This document shows, piece by piece, positions 9,107-16,949 of a DNA stretch of 64,000 nucleotides. A program made the position numbers and the translations under genes. The notes under the pieces were generated by a model. The model was not told the DNA's origin, searched no databases, and saw only the letters and a program-made list of their open reading frames with translations. Source of the DNA: Salibacter sp031581065 (lineage in GTDB: Bacteria > Bacteroidota > Bacteroidia > Flavobacteriales_G > Salibacteraceae); the NCBI RefSeq assembly GCF_031581065.1, contig NZ_JAVLBN010000010.1, positions 1 through 64,000 of the forward strand, read 5' to 3'. Position 1 is the stretch's first letter. Each line of letters starts with the position of its first letter.

Positions 9107-9973
9107 ATGAGACAGTTAAGGATTACAAAGCAAATCACGAACCGCGAGTCGGTTTCGCTTGATAAGTACCTACAGGAAATTTCAAAAGAAACCATGTTGA
9201 GTGCTGATCAGGAAGTTGAGTTAGCTCAACGCATTCAGAATGGTGACGCAACAGCACTCGAAAAACTCACGAAAGCAAATCTCAGGTTTGTCGTATCCGT
9301 TGCCAAGCAATACCAAAATCAGGGATTGACATTACCCGACTTGATCAACGAGGGAAACCTGGGACTCATTAAAGCTGCAAAACGTTTTGACCAAACAAGA
9401 GGCTTTAAGTTTATCTCTTATGCCGTTTGGTGGATCAGGCAATCAATCCTGAAAGCACTTGCTGAACAATCGAGAATGGTTCGCCTGCCCCTGAATAAAA
9501 TAGGGTCAATAAGTAAAGTCAATAAGGCGTATTCAGAACTCGAGCAACTTCACCAAAGAAAACCTTCTACGAGTGAAATTGCTGATATGCTCGAAATATC
9601 AGAAGCTGAAGTAAAACAGTCACAACGAATCAACAATCGTCACATTTCAATGGATGCACCTATTTTAGGTGATGACAGTGATGATCGAGATATGTATGCC
9701 AGAATGGAAGCTAAAGATGGCAGCCCTGATAAACAACTCCTTGCCGATTCGCTGAAAGAAGAAGTTGCGTATTCTCTAAATTTCCTTGCAGCACGTGAAT
9801 CTCAGGTCATTAAACTTTACTTTGGTATTGGGTATGAAGAATCTCTTACACTCGAGGAAGTGGGAGATAAATTAGCGCTTACCCGCGAACGTGTTCGTCA
9901 AATTAAAGAGCGAGCTTTAAGAAGATTGAAAGTGATGTCGAGAAATGCACACTTAAAATCGTTTTTGGGATAA
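9107..9973 (+). CDS. rpoD: Primary RNA polymerase sigma factor (RpoD/SigA, short Bacteroidota form)
   Basis: The 288-residue protein contains sigma regions 1.2 (SLDKYLQEISKETMLSADQEVELA), 2 (RFVVSVAKQYQNQG, DLINEGNLGLIKAAKRFD, FISYAVWWIRQSI), 3 and 4 (LTLEEVGDKLALTRERVRQIKERALRRL). It lacks region 1.1 and the long non-conserved insert of proteobacterial RpoD, as is normal for the phylum's primary sigma factor, which recognises TTTG/TAnnTTTG promoters like those in this window. Its 3' end from 9951 is duplicated at 10233-10257. The gene follows the pnp terminator. Confidence 0.95.
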   Translation: MRQLRITKQITNRESVSLDKYLQEISKETMLSADQEVELAQRIQNGDATALEKLTKANLRFVVSVAKQYQNQGLTLPDLINEGNLGLIKAAKRFDQTRGFKFISYAVWWIRQSILKALAEQSRMVRLPLNKIGSISKVNKAYSELEQLHQRKPSTSEIADMLEISEAEVKQSQRINNRHISMDAPILGDDSDDRDMYARMEAKDGSPDKQLLADSLKEEVAYSLNFLAARESQVIKLYFGIGYEESLTLEEVGDKLALTRERVRQIKERALRRLKVMSRNAHLKSFLG

Positions 9974-9975
9974 GT
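9951..9975 (+). repeat. 25-bp direct repeat, copy 1 (rpoD 3' end)
   Basis: This copy includes the last rpoD codons (LKSFLG and stop). The second copy at 10233-10257 matches at 24 of 25 bases. The start-to-start distance is 282 bases and the small membrane-protein gene lies between the copies. Confidence 0.85.
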
Positions 9976-9978
9976 AAA

Positions 9979-10164
9979 TTAACCTTTGATCAACGTTACT
10001 ATGACGATTAAGTATGAAATAAACCCAATGGAACTGTAGATAATTTTTGTCGCATTCATTTTAATTTTATCAGTCTTGTAAACGGCATAAAGACCAATTG
10101 GAAAAATTAAAAAAAGTAAGAGATCAACTAATATCTCATTATTGTACCATTCACTTTTTTCCAT
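9979..10164 (-). CDS. Small two-helix membrane protein, unknown function
   Basis: The 61-residue product has two predicted membrane segments: LVDLLLFLIFPIGLYAVY and IIYSSIGFISYLIVIVTLI. The first resembles a hydrophobic hairpin (LLLFLIFPIGLYAVYKT) seen at the end of many small Bacteroidota membrane proteins, which supports it being a real gene. It is antisense to its neighbours rpoD and rpe and fills the interval between the two 25-bp copies of the rpoD 3' end. No function can be assigned. Confidence 0.6.
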   Translation of the reverse strand: MEKSEWYNNEILVDLLLFLIFPIGLYAVYKTDKIKMNATKIIYSSIGFISYLIVIVTLIKG

Positions 10165-10232
10165 AAAGTATGATTCGTTTGACTGACTAAGTTAGTGATT
10201 TTTGAACTAATAAATCCGTTTTAAGTAATCTA

Positions 10233-10257
10233 ACTTAAAATCGTTTTTAGGATAAGT
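10233..10257 (+). repeat. 25-bp direct repeat, copy 2 (displaced rpoD 3' end)
   Basis: 24 of 25 bases equal the rpoD 3' end at 9951-9975. The single change (G to A) is silent, so the copy would still read LKSFLG-stop. This is what an attachment-type duplication of a gene 3' end looks like. Confidence 0.85.
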
Positions 10258-10287
10258 TTTGCGGCAATGCGTATTTTTGCCGCAAAA
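10257..10287. repeat. Perfect 11-bp inverted repeat upstream of rpe
   Basis: TTTTGCGGCAA (10257-10267) and TTGCCGCAAAA (10277-10287) flank a 9-base spacer. A -7-like TATTTTTG (10272-10279) overlaps the spacer and right arm, so the element could be an operator over the rpe promoter or a leader hairpin. Confidence 0.6.
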
Positions 10288-10295
10288 TTGACAAC

Positions 10296-10949
10296 ATGAA
10301 AACTCCAATCATTGCTCCTTCAATTCTCGCAGCCGATTTCGCTAATCTCCAGGACGCTGCTGAAATGCTCAATGAAAGCCAGGCCGACTGGTTTCACATT
10401 GACGTGATGGACGGAGTTTTTGTACCTAACATCTCTTTTGGGATGCCGGTGATGAAAGCCATTAAGAAGCACGCAAAAAAAACCTTTGATGTGCACTTGA
10501 TGATCACTCAACCCGAGCGCTACATTGAAGATTTCAAAAATGCAGGAGCTGATATATTGACCGTACATTTAGAGGCCTCTCCTCACCTACACCGTACTGT
10601 CCAGGAAATCAAGAACCACGGTATGAAAGCCGGAGTTTCAATCAATCCGCATACTTCTGTAGAACTACTCCGCGACATTCTGCCCGAACTCGATTTGGTT
10701 CTCATCATGAGTGTAAACCCCGGTTTTGGAGGTCAACAATTCATTGAAAACACTTACAAAAAGGTGAGAACACTCAGAGCCATGGCCGGGGAACTCAACC
10801 CAAACCTCATCATTGAAATTGACGGAGGCGTGAACGATAAAAATGCACCTGACCTTGTAAAAGCAGGAGCTAATGCACTGGTTGCAGGGAGTTTTGTGTT
10901 CAAATCTGACAATCCAAAAGAAACCATTGCTAAACTGAAGAACCAGTAA
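10296..10949 (+). CDS. rpe: Ribulose-phosphate 3-epimerase
   Basis: The 217-residue TIM barrel has all epimerase signatures: SILAADFANL, WFHIDVMDGVFVPNISFG, FDVHLMI, VLIMSVNPGFGGQ and LIIEIDGGVN. It interconverts ribulose 5-phosphate and xylulose 5-phosphate in the pentose phosphate pathway, using metal ligands in HIDVMD, VHLM and EIDGG. It is monocistronic and sits just after an inverted repeat that overlaps a -7-like box. Confidence 0.97.
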   Translation: MKTPIIAPSILAADFANLQDAAEMLNESQADWFHIDVMDGVFVPNISFGMPVMKAIKKHAKKTFDVHLMITQPERYIEDFKNAGADILTVHLEASPHLHRTVQEIKNHGMKAGVSINPHTSVELLRDILPELDLVLIMSVNPGFGGQQFIENTYKKVRTLRAMAGELNPNLIIEIDGGVNDKNAPDLVKAGANALVAGSFVFKSDNPKETIAKLKNQ

Positions 10950-11057
10950 TTACAATATTTGAACAATACCTTCCGGCTCTCCGTTAGTACTGAAATTGTC
11001 ACAATATCAATAGTTCAGTTTAATTCTTTATATTGAAGTTTAGAATTCTCACACATC

Positions 11058-12224
11058 ATGAAACATATTATCTCCTTTTTCATCTTTTTTTCTTCAATCC
11101 TTTCTACATCAGTTGCCCAGGAACGTGTAGTAAAAGTCGATTTTGAATCTGGTTCTTTTGTCAATTCTCCATCAGTTCCATACGATAAGCCTTTTCTTGT
11201 AGAGGGAGAAGTTTTGCAAAACGTGGAATATGTTGAAGTTGCAATTTTCCCAACCGAATCAGAAACTGAGCTCCATCGCTATAGCTGGAATCGCTACGAT
11301 CAGAACCAAACAGAGACATTCAGCATTAAAGTTCCGGCTGTGTTGAAATCAAACAGTAAATACGATTTTAAAGTCATCACATACAAGCGGTTAATGCCTA
11401 CTCAAAAGGAAAAGCTTCGCAAAAACCTCAAAGATCGTGTCCGTTTTTACCTTGAAAACAATTACAAGTTTGATGGAAAACGAGTGAGCGTTGAAAAACC
11501 AAAGCACGTTTACCGTGGCCTTGAGAAGTTAATCGACAAGGCGCTCGAATATCACGTTTCTAAAAACGGTTTAAAATACAGTGCTCCAAGTAATCTTGTA
11601 TTAAATGAGTTGGAAAACGACAGGGATTTCAAATTTCGCAAATTCCTGAGCAGAAAGAAAACAACTATGCGAGATAGCATAGCCAATAAGCTCATAGAAA
11701 AGAAAGTAAATCACCTCACTGATTTGGTGATGAGTGAAGTGAATCAATTTTTAAACTCAGATCTCGTGCAGCAGTACCGGACAGTTAAGGTAGAAGCCGT
11801 ACCAACTGATAAAGAGCGTTTCAGTTTGCCCGTAAATGCAGGAATGTATGCCTGGAATAAATCTACAACCATTGACAATGCATCAGTCAACAACACCAAC
11901 TTCACACCTGGAGTTGGGTTTACAATTCCATTTGCTGCTAAAACAACACTTGCTCAAAAAGCAAAACTGTTTGATTCATTTGGTTACTCAATGGGTGTGC
12001 TGTTTGACCCGGTGAGAGATGCCAGTGGAACAGAGTTCGTGACTCCGGGTGTTGACATTCCTGTTTATACCGGTTTTGGAGTAAGACTCTTTAAAGTTGT
12101 TCGATTCAATGTTGGCGGATTGATTCTCGCTGAAGATGGAATTCAGGATTTTCAAAAGATAACATTCCTGCCTACAGCAGGTTTAGCGCTTGAACTCAAT
12201 TTATGGATGGGAGTGAAAAAGTGA
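11058..12224 (+). CDS. Secreted/outer membrane protein of unknown function, paired with an OmpA lipoprotein
   Basis: The 388-residue protein starts with a signal peptide (IISFFIFFSSILSTSVAQ), has a charged helical middle (YKRLMPTQKEKLRKNLKDRVRFYLE) and ends in alternating beta strands (GVGFTIPFAAKT, GYSMGVLFDPVRD, VYTGFGVRLFKVVRFNVGGLILAED) that look like a small barrel. I do not recognise the family. Its TGA stop overlaps the ATG of the next gene (TGATG at 12222-12226), so the two are translationally coupled and probably form one envelope unit. Confidence 0.75.
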   Translation: MKHIISFFIFFSSILSTSVAQERVVKVDFESGSFVNSPSVPYDKPFLVEGEVLQNVEYVEVAIFPTESETELHRYSWNRYDQNQTETFSIKVPAVLKSNSKYDFKVITYKRLMPTQKEKLRKNLKDRVRFYLENNYKFDGKRVSVEKPKHVYRGLEKLIDKALEYHVSKNGLKYSAPSNLVLNELENDRDFKFRKFLSRKKTTMRDSIANKLIEKKVNHLTDLVMSEVNQFLNSDLVQQYRTVKVEAVPTDKERFSLPVNAGMYAWNKSTTIDNASVNNTNFTPGVGFTIPFAAKTTLAQKAKLFDSFGYSMGVLFDPVRDASGTEFVTPGVDIPVYTGFGVRLFKVVRFNVGGLILAEDGIQDFQKITFLPTAGLALELNLWMGVKK

Positions 12225-13546
12225 TGAACAGGTTTCTCGCATTTATCATATTATCAACGCTATTTATTGCTTGTGGTGTACAGAATACGGGGAAAGTATC
12301 GCTGTATGTCGATGATTCAGATTCAAAAGACTCAACTGGCTATAGTTCGGTTCTGACCGATGAAAAGCAACAATCAGCCACAGCACTTCAAGATTCAGCC
12401 AAAACTAAAAAAGGACCGATTGTCATTCTCACGCCTGATACGCAGCTCGCAAACTACAAGAGATTTGACAGTATTTCAAATCGAATTCAATCTGTAAGAT
12501 CTACAATTTATCGCGATACTTCTGTTATGCGTAAAAGCGATTCAGCTAAGTACTTATCTGAGTCGTTCAGGATTAGAAATTTAGAGGCTCAACAACAACT
12601 CATGAGTAGCAAGTTAGATAGCCTGCTCAATAGAAAGGAAACTCCTGGTCATTATATTGTTGAAGAAACATCTCATGAAGATTCGCTTCTTGCTGAAATC
12701 GAGAATCTTCAATCCCAACTCAACAACGCATCTGGCAATCAAAAAACCATTATTAAAGAAGGGAGACAAAAGACTGTTACCCGAGTGAGAAATGGAGGAA
12801 CTACGGTTATTCCGGTTCCTTTACCATCTGGAAAAACTCGTTATGATACGGTTATGCAAACTCAATTTGATACTATCTCGTCAGACTCTGGTTTGGTTGA
12901 AGAGCTCATTTTATTACACGATATAGCTTTGACGAGTGAGCCCATTGAAAATCTGGCTGCTGCCTGGGAGACTGAAAATGTGATAGATACTGCTAGTTAC
13001 AAAGGATCTGACCGCGAAAACTATAAATCAAAAAAAGTTGTATCGCAGTTTCGCTATGACAGTTTACTACTCCAGTACAAAAAGAAAAGCATCAATTTTA
13101 ACGATACTGTTTCGAGCCTGAACAAAGCGTTGAGAAATGCTGAAAAGCAGACAGTTGAGAAGGAAGTTAAGCAACCTAAACTGGTTAAAAAAGCTGAGCC
13201 AAAGGTTATTAAAAAACCCGCTTTTGATACAGTTCAAGTCGATTTACTTTACGATCCCGGGAAGAAAGAACCTCAAAACCTGTCAATATTAAAAGAAGCA
13301 TTGAATGAACTATCAAAGCAAAATATTTATCGGATTTTCATCTCCAGCTACACTGATAGCTCAGGTAATTCCATGTTGAATTTATCGCTGTCTCAAAAGC
13401 GTGTACAGGAAATTAAAAATTATTTGACATCGGCAGGTGTTGACAACCGACTCATTTTCTCGCAGGCTTTTGGTGAACAATACGCATCTAATCCTATTTT
13501 AGACAGGGAAAGACGGGTGGAAGTTGAGATACTGGTAAAGCCCTAA
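12224..13546 (+). CDS. OmpA-domain lipoprotein
   Basis: About 440 residues. A lipoprotein signal (FIILSTLFIACG, Cys 17) is followed by a long, charged, Ser/Asp-rich linker with coiled-coil character. A C-terminal OmpA/MotB peptidoglycan-binding domain follows (FISSYTDSSGNSMLNLSLSQ, then RVQEIKNYLTSAGV and RERRVEVEI). Such proteins tie the outer membrane to the cell wall. The start at 12224 overlaps the preceding stop and leaves the signal peptide at the N-terminus, which is better than the ATG seven codons upstream. Two GGHTCTGACC copies are present (12349-12358 and 13004-13013). Confidence 0.85.
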   Translation: MNRFLAFIILSTLFIACGVQNTGKVSLYVDDSDSKDSTGYSSVLTDEKQQSATALQDSAKTKKGPIVILTPDTQLANYKRFDSISNRIQSVRSTIYRDTSVMRKSDSAKYLSESFRIRNLEAQQQLMSSKLDSLLNRKETPGHYIVEETSHEDSLLAEIENLQSQLNNASGNQKTIIKEGRQKTVTRVRNGGTTVIPVPLPSGKTRYDTVMQTQFDTISSDSGLVEELILLHDIALTSEPIENLAAAWETENVIDTASYKGSDRENYKSKKVVSQFRYDSLLLQYKKKSINFNDTVSSLNKALRNAEKQTVEKEVKQPKLVKKAEPKVIKKPAFDTVQVDLLYDPGKKEPQNLSILKEALNELSKQNIYRIFISSYTDSSGNSMLNLSLSQKRVQEIKNYLTSAGVDNRLIFSQAFGEQYASNPILDRERRVEVEILVKP

Positions 13547-14761
13547 TTATTTCCCGTCAACGTAGTCTTGCAGATACCTGTATTTCTCGGTCAGATCACC
13601 ATCTTTTGCAATTGTAGCGCGCTCGAGTATGTCATCTTTATCTCCACGGATAATGAGCGGTAGAATATGCTTCATCAGTTCTTCACCAAAATCCTGTGAT
13701 GCATCCAATGGTAATTCACACGGCAAATTATCAACTGCCATAACTGCTATTGCGTTTGAAGCCCGGTAATCATCTTCTTCCTCAGTTTCGATGTTGTACC
13801 CGTAAATTGGATCTACAATTGTTGAAGGCCTAATTGTTGACGCAACCGGACCATCAATATCACAACTGATATCTGCCACTACTCTAATCCTAAAATCTTT
13901 GTCTTTAGCATCTTCGCGAGTGAAGAGATACGGTGAGCCTTCAGCATAAAAATGTCCTGCAATGAAAAAATCAGTTGAGCGGGCAAAGCGCATAAAATCA
14001 CTTTCGTAGTCGCGGTAATTTTTGAAAAAATCTTTTCGTGAACGTTCTCCTCCATCTTTCCTCCTGTTATAGTGCTCCACACCGACTTGCGCGTAAACAG
14101 GTTCTGAAAAATCACGATTCAAATAATCAGTTGGATCAACTTTCCTGATCCCTATTTTATCGATAACTTCCATAGCTCCGTGAGCAACCCTACCTCTTCC
14201 GGTAAGTACTATTTTGATATTAGGAAGCTGAATTTTTTCGAGTTCCTGCTCCATCTCAGCCCTGTCTGCACATTCATGAGCCGGCTTCAAACTGTAGAGG
14301 CCATAACGAAGTCCATAAGTTCTAAAACCATTGTAAGCCCCAACAACTCCCGCATAGCGACCAAAACCAATAAGGCGTTTTCCATTGACATCAGTAAGGC
14401 ACTCCCAGTCGATCAACGTGATTTTACGTTCGAGAATGGTTTTGAGTAAATCGCGGTTATATGGCTGCTCTTTGATCGTGTGAGAGAAAAAGAAATACGT
14501 CTTTTGCGGAATGAGCATTTCCAGTGGAACCTCTTTTACACCGAGTAGCACATCACGGTCGTGCATTTGATCCACAACGTCAAGTCCCTGACGTTCATAA
14601 TCAAAATCAGTGAATTTGCGTACATCACTTTTTTGCACGGTCAGATCCACCTCATCGCCATAAGTATCGATAATACTTTTGCATTGATTAGGTGTAAGCG
14701 GAACACGCTTATCAGGTGGAACTTTCCCTTCCTTGATTACTCCAATTTTCACAGCGGCCAT
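13547..14761 (-). CDS. Alanine dehydrogenase / saccharopine dehydrogenase-like NAD(P)-dependent enzyme
   Basis: The 404-residue protein opens with the AlaDH/PNT N-terminal signature (KIGVIKEGKVPPDKRVPLTPNQC) and contains an NAD-binding segment IKIVLTGRGRVAHGAMEVIDKIG. Catalytic-domain features such as FFSHTIKEQPYNRDLLKTILERKITLIDWECLTD and DIDGPVASTIRPSTI fit the lysine-forming saccharopine dehydrogenase branch better than classical Ald. The substrate is therefore uncertain. The start at ATG 14761 is chosen because the 30-codon upstream extension runs across the -7 box and the neighbouring tmRNA promoter. The gene diverges from ssrA. GGHTCTGACC occurs at 14639-14648. Confidence 0.82.
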   Translation of the reverse strand: MAAVKIGVIKEGKVPPDKRVPLTPNQCKSIIDTYGDEVDLTVQKSDVRKFTDFDYERQGLDVVDQMHDRDVLLGVKEVPLEMLIPQKTYFFFSHTIKEQPYNRDLLKTILERKITLIDWECLTDVNGKRLIGFGRYAGVVGAYNGFRTYGLRYGLYSLKPAHECADRAEMEQELEKIQLPNIKIVLTGRGRVAHGAMEVIDKIGIRKVDPTDYLNRDFSEPVYAQVGVEHYNRRKDGGERSRKDFFKNYRDYESDFMRFARSTDFFIAGHFYAEGSPYLFTREDAKDKDFRIRVVADISCDIDGPVASTIRPSTIVDPIYGYNIETEEEDDYRASNAIAVMAVDNLPCELPLDASQDFGEELMKHILPLIIRGDKDDILERATIAKDGDLTEKYRYLQDYVDGK

Positions 14762-14777
14762 TATCTTCGATTTTGCC

Positions 14778-14785
14778 CAAAGATA
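14778..14785 (-). promoter_or_regulatory. -7 box for the alanine/saccharopine dehydrogenase-like gene
   Basis: On the minus strand the sequence reads TATCTTTG, 16 bases before the ATG at 14761. This supports the shorter start for that gene. Confidence 0.5.
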
Positions 14786-14810
14786 GGAAACAAAGCCGGC
14801 TAACATTGCG

Positions 14811-14841
14811 TTTGAGTAAGAAGCAGATTTGTGTACATTTG
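14811..14841 (+). promoter_or_regulatory. Promoter of ssrA (tmRNA)
   Basis: TTTG at 14811-14814 and TACATTTG at 14834-14841 are separated by 19 bases, an exact fit to the Bacteroidota -33/-7 promoter. It ends 16 bases before the mature tmRNA 5' end. Confidence 0.8.
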
Positions 14842-14857
14842 CAGACTGCATTTACAT

Positions 14858-15255
14858 GGGGCCGACTGGTTTTGACAGCAAGACGAATCGGTTATGTAAG
14901 CAAGCCTGGCGTTGAAGAAAAGCCAGTCAAAACGTTCTTCACACTTTTAAATGGCGAAAATAATTACGCTCTCGCTGCGTAATCTAGTCTAAGACTGATT
15001 ACCTTCATCACACTCCAAAGAGGAGGTGACGAGATGTCCCGGGAAAGAGTTCTTCCAACACTTTTTCCAGTCGGGGCACCAATAAGTTTGGGATAGAAAG
15101 TAGAATGCCCGGTTTTGCTTTCGAAACTCAATTCGGGATAAGCTGTAGATAGGTTGTTTGTCACCGGCCTACAGACGAAAATTAATGACAAACTAAGCTT
15201 GTAGAAGGCATAGCTATTCCTTGTTTGGACGAGGGTTCGAATCCCTCCGGCTCCA
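14858..15255 (+). ncRNA. ssrA: Transfer-messenger RNA (tmRNA)
   Basis: The 5' end GGGGCCGACTGGTTTTGACA and the 3' tRNA-like end (GAGGGTTCGAATCCCTC, then CGGCTCCA) form the alanine-type acceptor stem: 14858-14864 pairs with 15248-15254, with A15255 as discriminator. CCA is not encoded (CTA follows). The tag frame runs from the resume codon GGC at 14953 to TAA at 14980-14982 and encodes GENNYALAA, a typical Bacteroidota proteolysis tag ending in ALAA. tmRNA rescues stalled ribosomes together with SmpB; Lon, also encoded in this window, is one protease able to degrade tagged proteins in bacteria. Confidence 0.97.
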
Positions 15256-15395
15256 CTATTTTAAGTTTTTTCAATCGGTTAACTTATTGATTAGTAAAGT
15301 GTTGAGTTGTTTTATAAAGCATATTATTCCGAAATGGTATGTTTTTAGCAAAAAAAGCCGCCTCAGCTATTAATCCGGGATGTCTAAAAAAACTC

Positions 15396-15426
15396 AACCT
15401 CCATCATCACGATGTGAGGTTTTTTT
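15396..15426 (+). terminator. Rho-independent terminator downstream of ssrA
   Basis: AACCTC plus CATC pairs with GATG and GAGGTT (one bulged T), followed by six T. It is 140 bases past the mature tmRNA end; nothing else coding was seen in 15256-15395. Confidence 0.75.
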
Positions 15427-15467
15427 ATTTAATCAAATAACTCCATCATTTCTTCGTTTACAACTTC

Positions 15468-16253
15468 ATGAAAAAGATATGGTTCCTTTCGTTCGCGATT
15501 ATTGTATTGAGTTTTTCATGTTCAAAGGACGATGAAGATGATACACCTCAACAACCTGAGACGATTAACTACACACAAGCTGAAATTGACGAAAAACAAC
15601 CTTTCATCGCTCTTCTCTCAAGACATGATTGTGGAGCGTGCGGGGCATACGGTCATCCACTATTCGATCAAAAAGCTAAAAATCAACGTATCAACGCAGT
15701 CAGCTTTTATTACAAAGAAGAAGATCCCAACTACACTCCAGAATCAAAAGATTTGGCAGAATTCCACCAAATCTTTGGCACTCCCACTTTCCTTCGCGGG
15801 TTAGACTACCTAAAAAGCGATACCACAAAATGGAAAAATTCAATTGATTCAACGTTGAATACAACTAGTGATGTGAATATCGTACTCAATGCACAAAGTA
15901 TAGACGGTAGCTTTACTTACAATGCTACAATCACTGCAAAACAACCTATTACTGATGATATCAACTTTACAGTTTACGTAACTGAAGACAACGTAGTTAG
16001 CAGGCAGTACACTTACAACGGAAACAAGTGGGTTGATGAATACGAACACGATCATGTGTTAGGAATGGCTGCTGACGGTTTGTGGGGAAAGCCTATTGAT
16101 TTGTCAAACTCATTATTTGAGACATCCGATACTCAGTTTTTTGTAGCAAAACATCAAGCTATTGACTTGAGTTTAGTTGGCGTGGTTTACCAAATGGAAA
16201 AAGGAAAACCTGTTAGAGTTCTAAACTCCAGGACGCTTGAGTTGAAAAAATAA
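15468..16253 (+). CDS. Omp28-like lipoprotein with thioredoxin-type CxxC
   Basis: The 261-residue protein has a lipoprotein signal (IIVLSFSC, Cys 18) followed by the acidic stretch SKDDEDDTPQ. An acidic run after the lipid Cys is a feature of surface-exported Bacteroidota lipoproteins, so surface display is inferred. A thioredoxin-like segment follows (FIALLSRHDCGACGAYGHPLFDQ) with a CGAC motif, and FGTPTF resembles the cis-Pro loop. The C-terminal half is beta-rich. This architecture matches the Omp28 family, whose exact role is unclear. Confidence 0.75.
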   Translation: MKKIWFLSFAIIVLSFSCSKDDEDDTPQQPETINYTQAEIDEKQPFIALLSRHDCGACGAYGHPLFDQKAKNQRINAVSFYYKEEDPNYTPESKDLAEFHQIFGTPTFLRGLDYLKSDTTKWKNSIDSTLNTTSDVNIVLNAQSIDGSFTYNATITAKQPITDDINFTVYVTEDNVVSRQYTYNGNKWVDEYEHDHVLGMAADGLWGKPIDLSNSLFETSDTQFFVAKHQAIDLSLVGVVYQMEKGKPVRVLNSRTLELKK

Positions 16254-16265
16254 AGGAGTCAACTC

Positions 16266-16949
16266 CTACGCTATTCTCTCATTTGCCCAATCCAAAGCTT
16301 TTTGTAGCTGTTCATCGGGTGTCAGATCCGTGTTGTCGAGGACGAGTGCGTCATCGGCTTGCCTGAGGGGATCAGAACTGCGGTGGGTATCTATATAATC
16401 GCGGTGTTCGAGGTTTTTCTTTACCTCTTCCATGCCGGCTTCCTTACCTTTAGATTTGAGTTCATCGTAACGTCTTTGCGCTCTGACCGATGGAGAAGCT
16501 GTCATGAAGATTTTCAACTCAGCATCTGGAAAAACAACAGTTCCTATGTCGCGGCCGTCCATCACAACTCCTTTTTCTTTTCCCATTTCTTGTTGTTGGG
16601 AAACGAGTTTCTTGCGGACTTCAGGAATGGCGGCTACTTCGCTCACGCGATCTGACACACGCATGGATCTGATCGATTCCTCTACGTTTTTGCCATTTAA
16701 AATAGTTTGTAAGCCGTTTTCATTTCGCTCAAATCTGATCGTAATTTGGTGGAGTGAATTGATGAGTTTTTCTTTATCAAAATCACTTTCAAAAAGCCCA
16801 TTGTCCAGCGCAAACAAAGCCACACTGCGGTACATAGCTCCTGTATCTACGTAAATGTAATGAAGTTTTTTTGCGAGTTGCCTGGCAAGCGTGCTTTTGC
16901 CGCATGACGAATAGCCGTCAATGGCGATGTTGATTTTGGCCGGACTCAT
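16266..16949 (-). CDS. cmk: Cytidylate kinase
   Basis: The 227-residue kinase has the P-loop GYSSCGKSTLARQLAKKL, the CMP-binding block YVDTGAMYRSVALFAL, VVMDGRDIGTVVFPDAELKIFMTAS and the LID region. It phosphorylates CMP and dCMP. Its ATG overlaps the porQ stop by 4 bases (ATGA), so porQ-cmk is a coupled operon; this gene order recurs in Bacteroidota and helps to confirm porQ. Confidence 0.96.
   Translation of the reverse strand: MSPAKINIAIDGYSSCGKSTLARQLAKKLHYIYVDTGAMYRSVALFALDNGLFESDFDKEKLINSLHQITIRFERNENGLQTILNGKNVEESIRSMRVSDRVSEVAAIPEVRKKLVSQQQEMGKEKGVVMDGRDIGTVVFPDAELKIFMTASPSVRAQRRYDELKSKGKEAGMEEVKKNLEHRDYIDTHRSSDPLRQADDALVLDNTDLTPDEQLQKALDWANERIA

Noticed and set aside
14762..14851. 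30-codon N-terminal extension of the dehydrogenase gene
   Set aside because: It runs over the promoter region shared with ssrA, and the family N-terminus starts at the internal Met (KIGVIKEGK).
15256..15467. tRNA or small ORF after ssrA
   Set aside because: No cloverleaf other than the tmRNA end, and no frame with a start and RBS; only a terminator is present.
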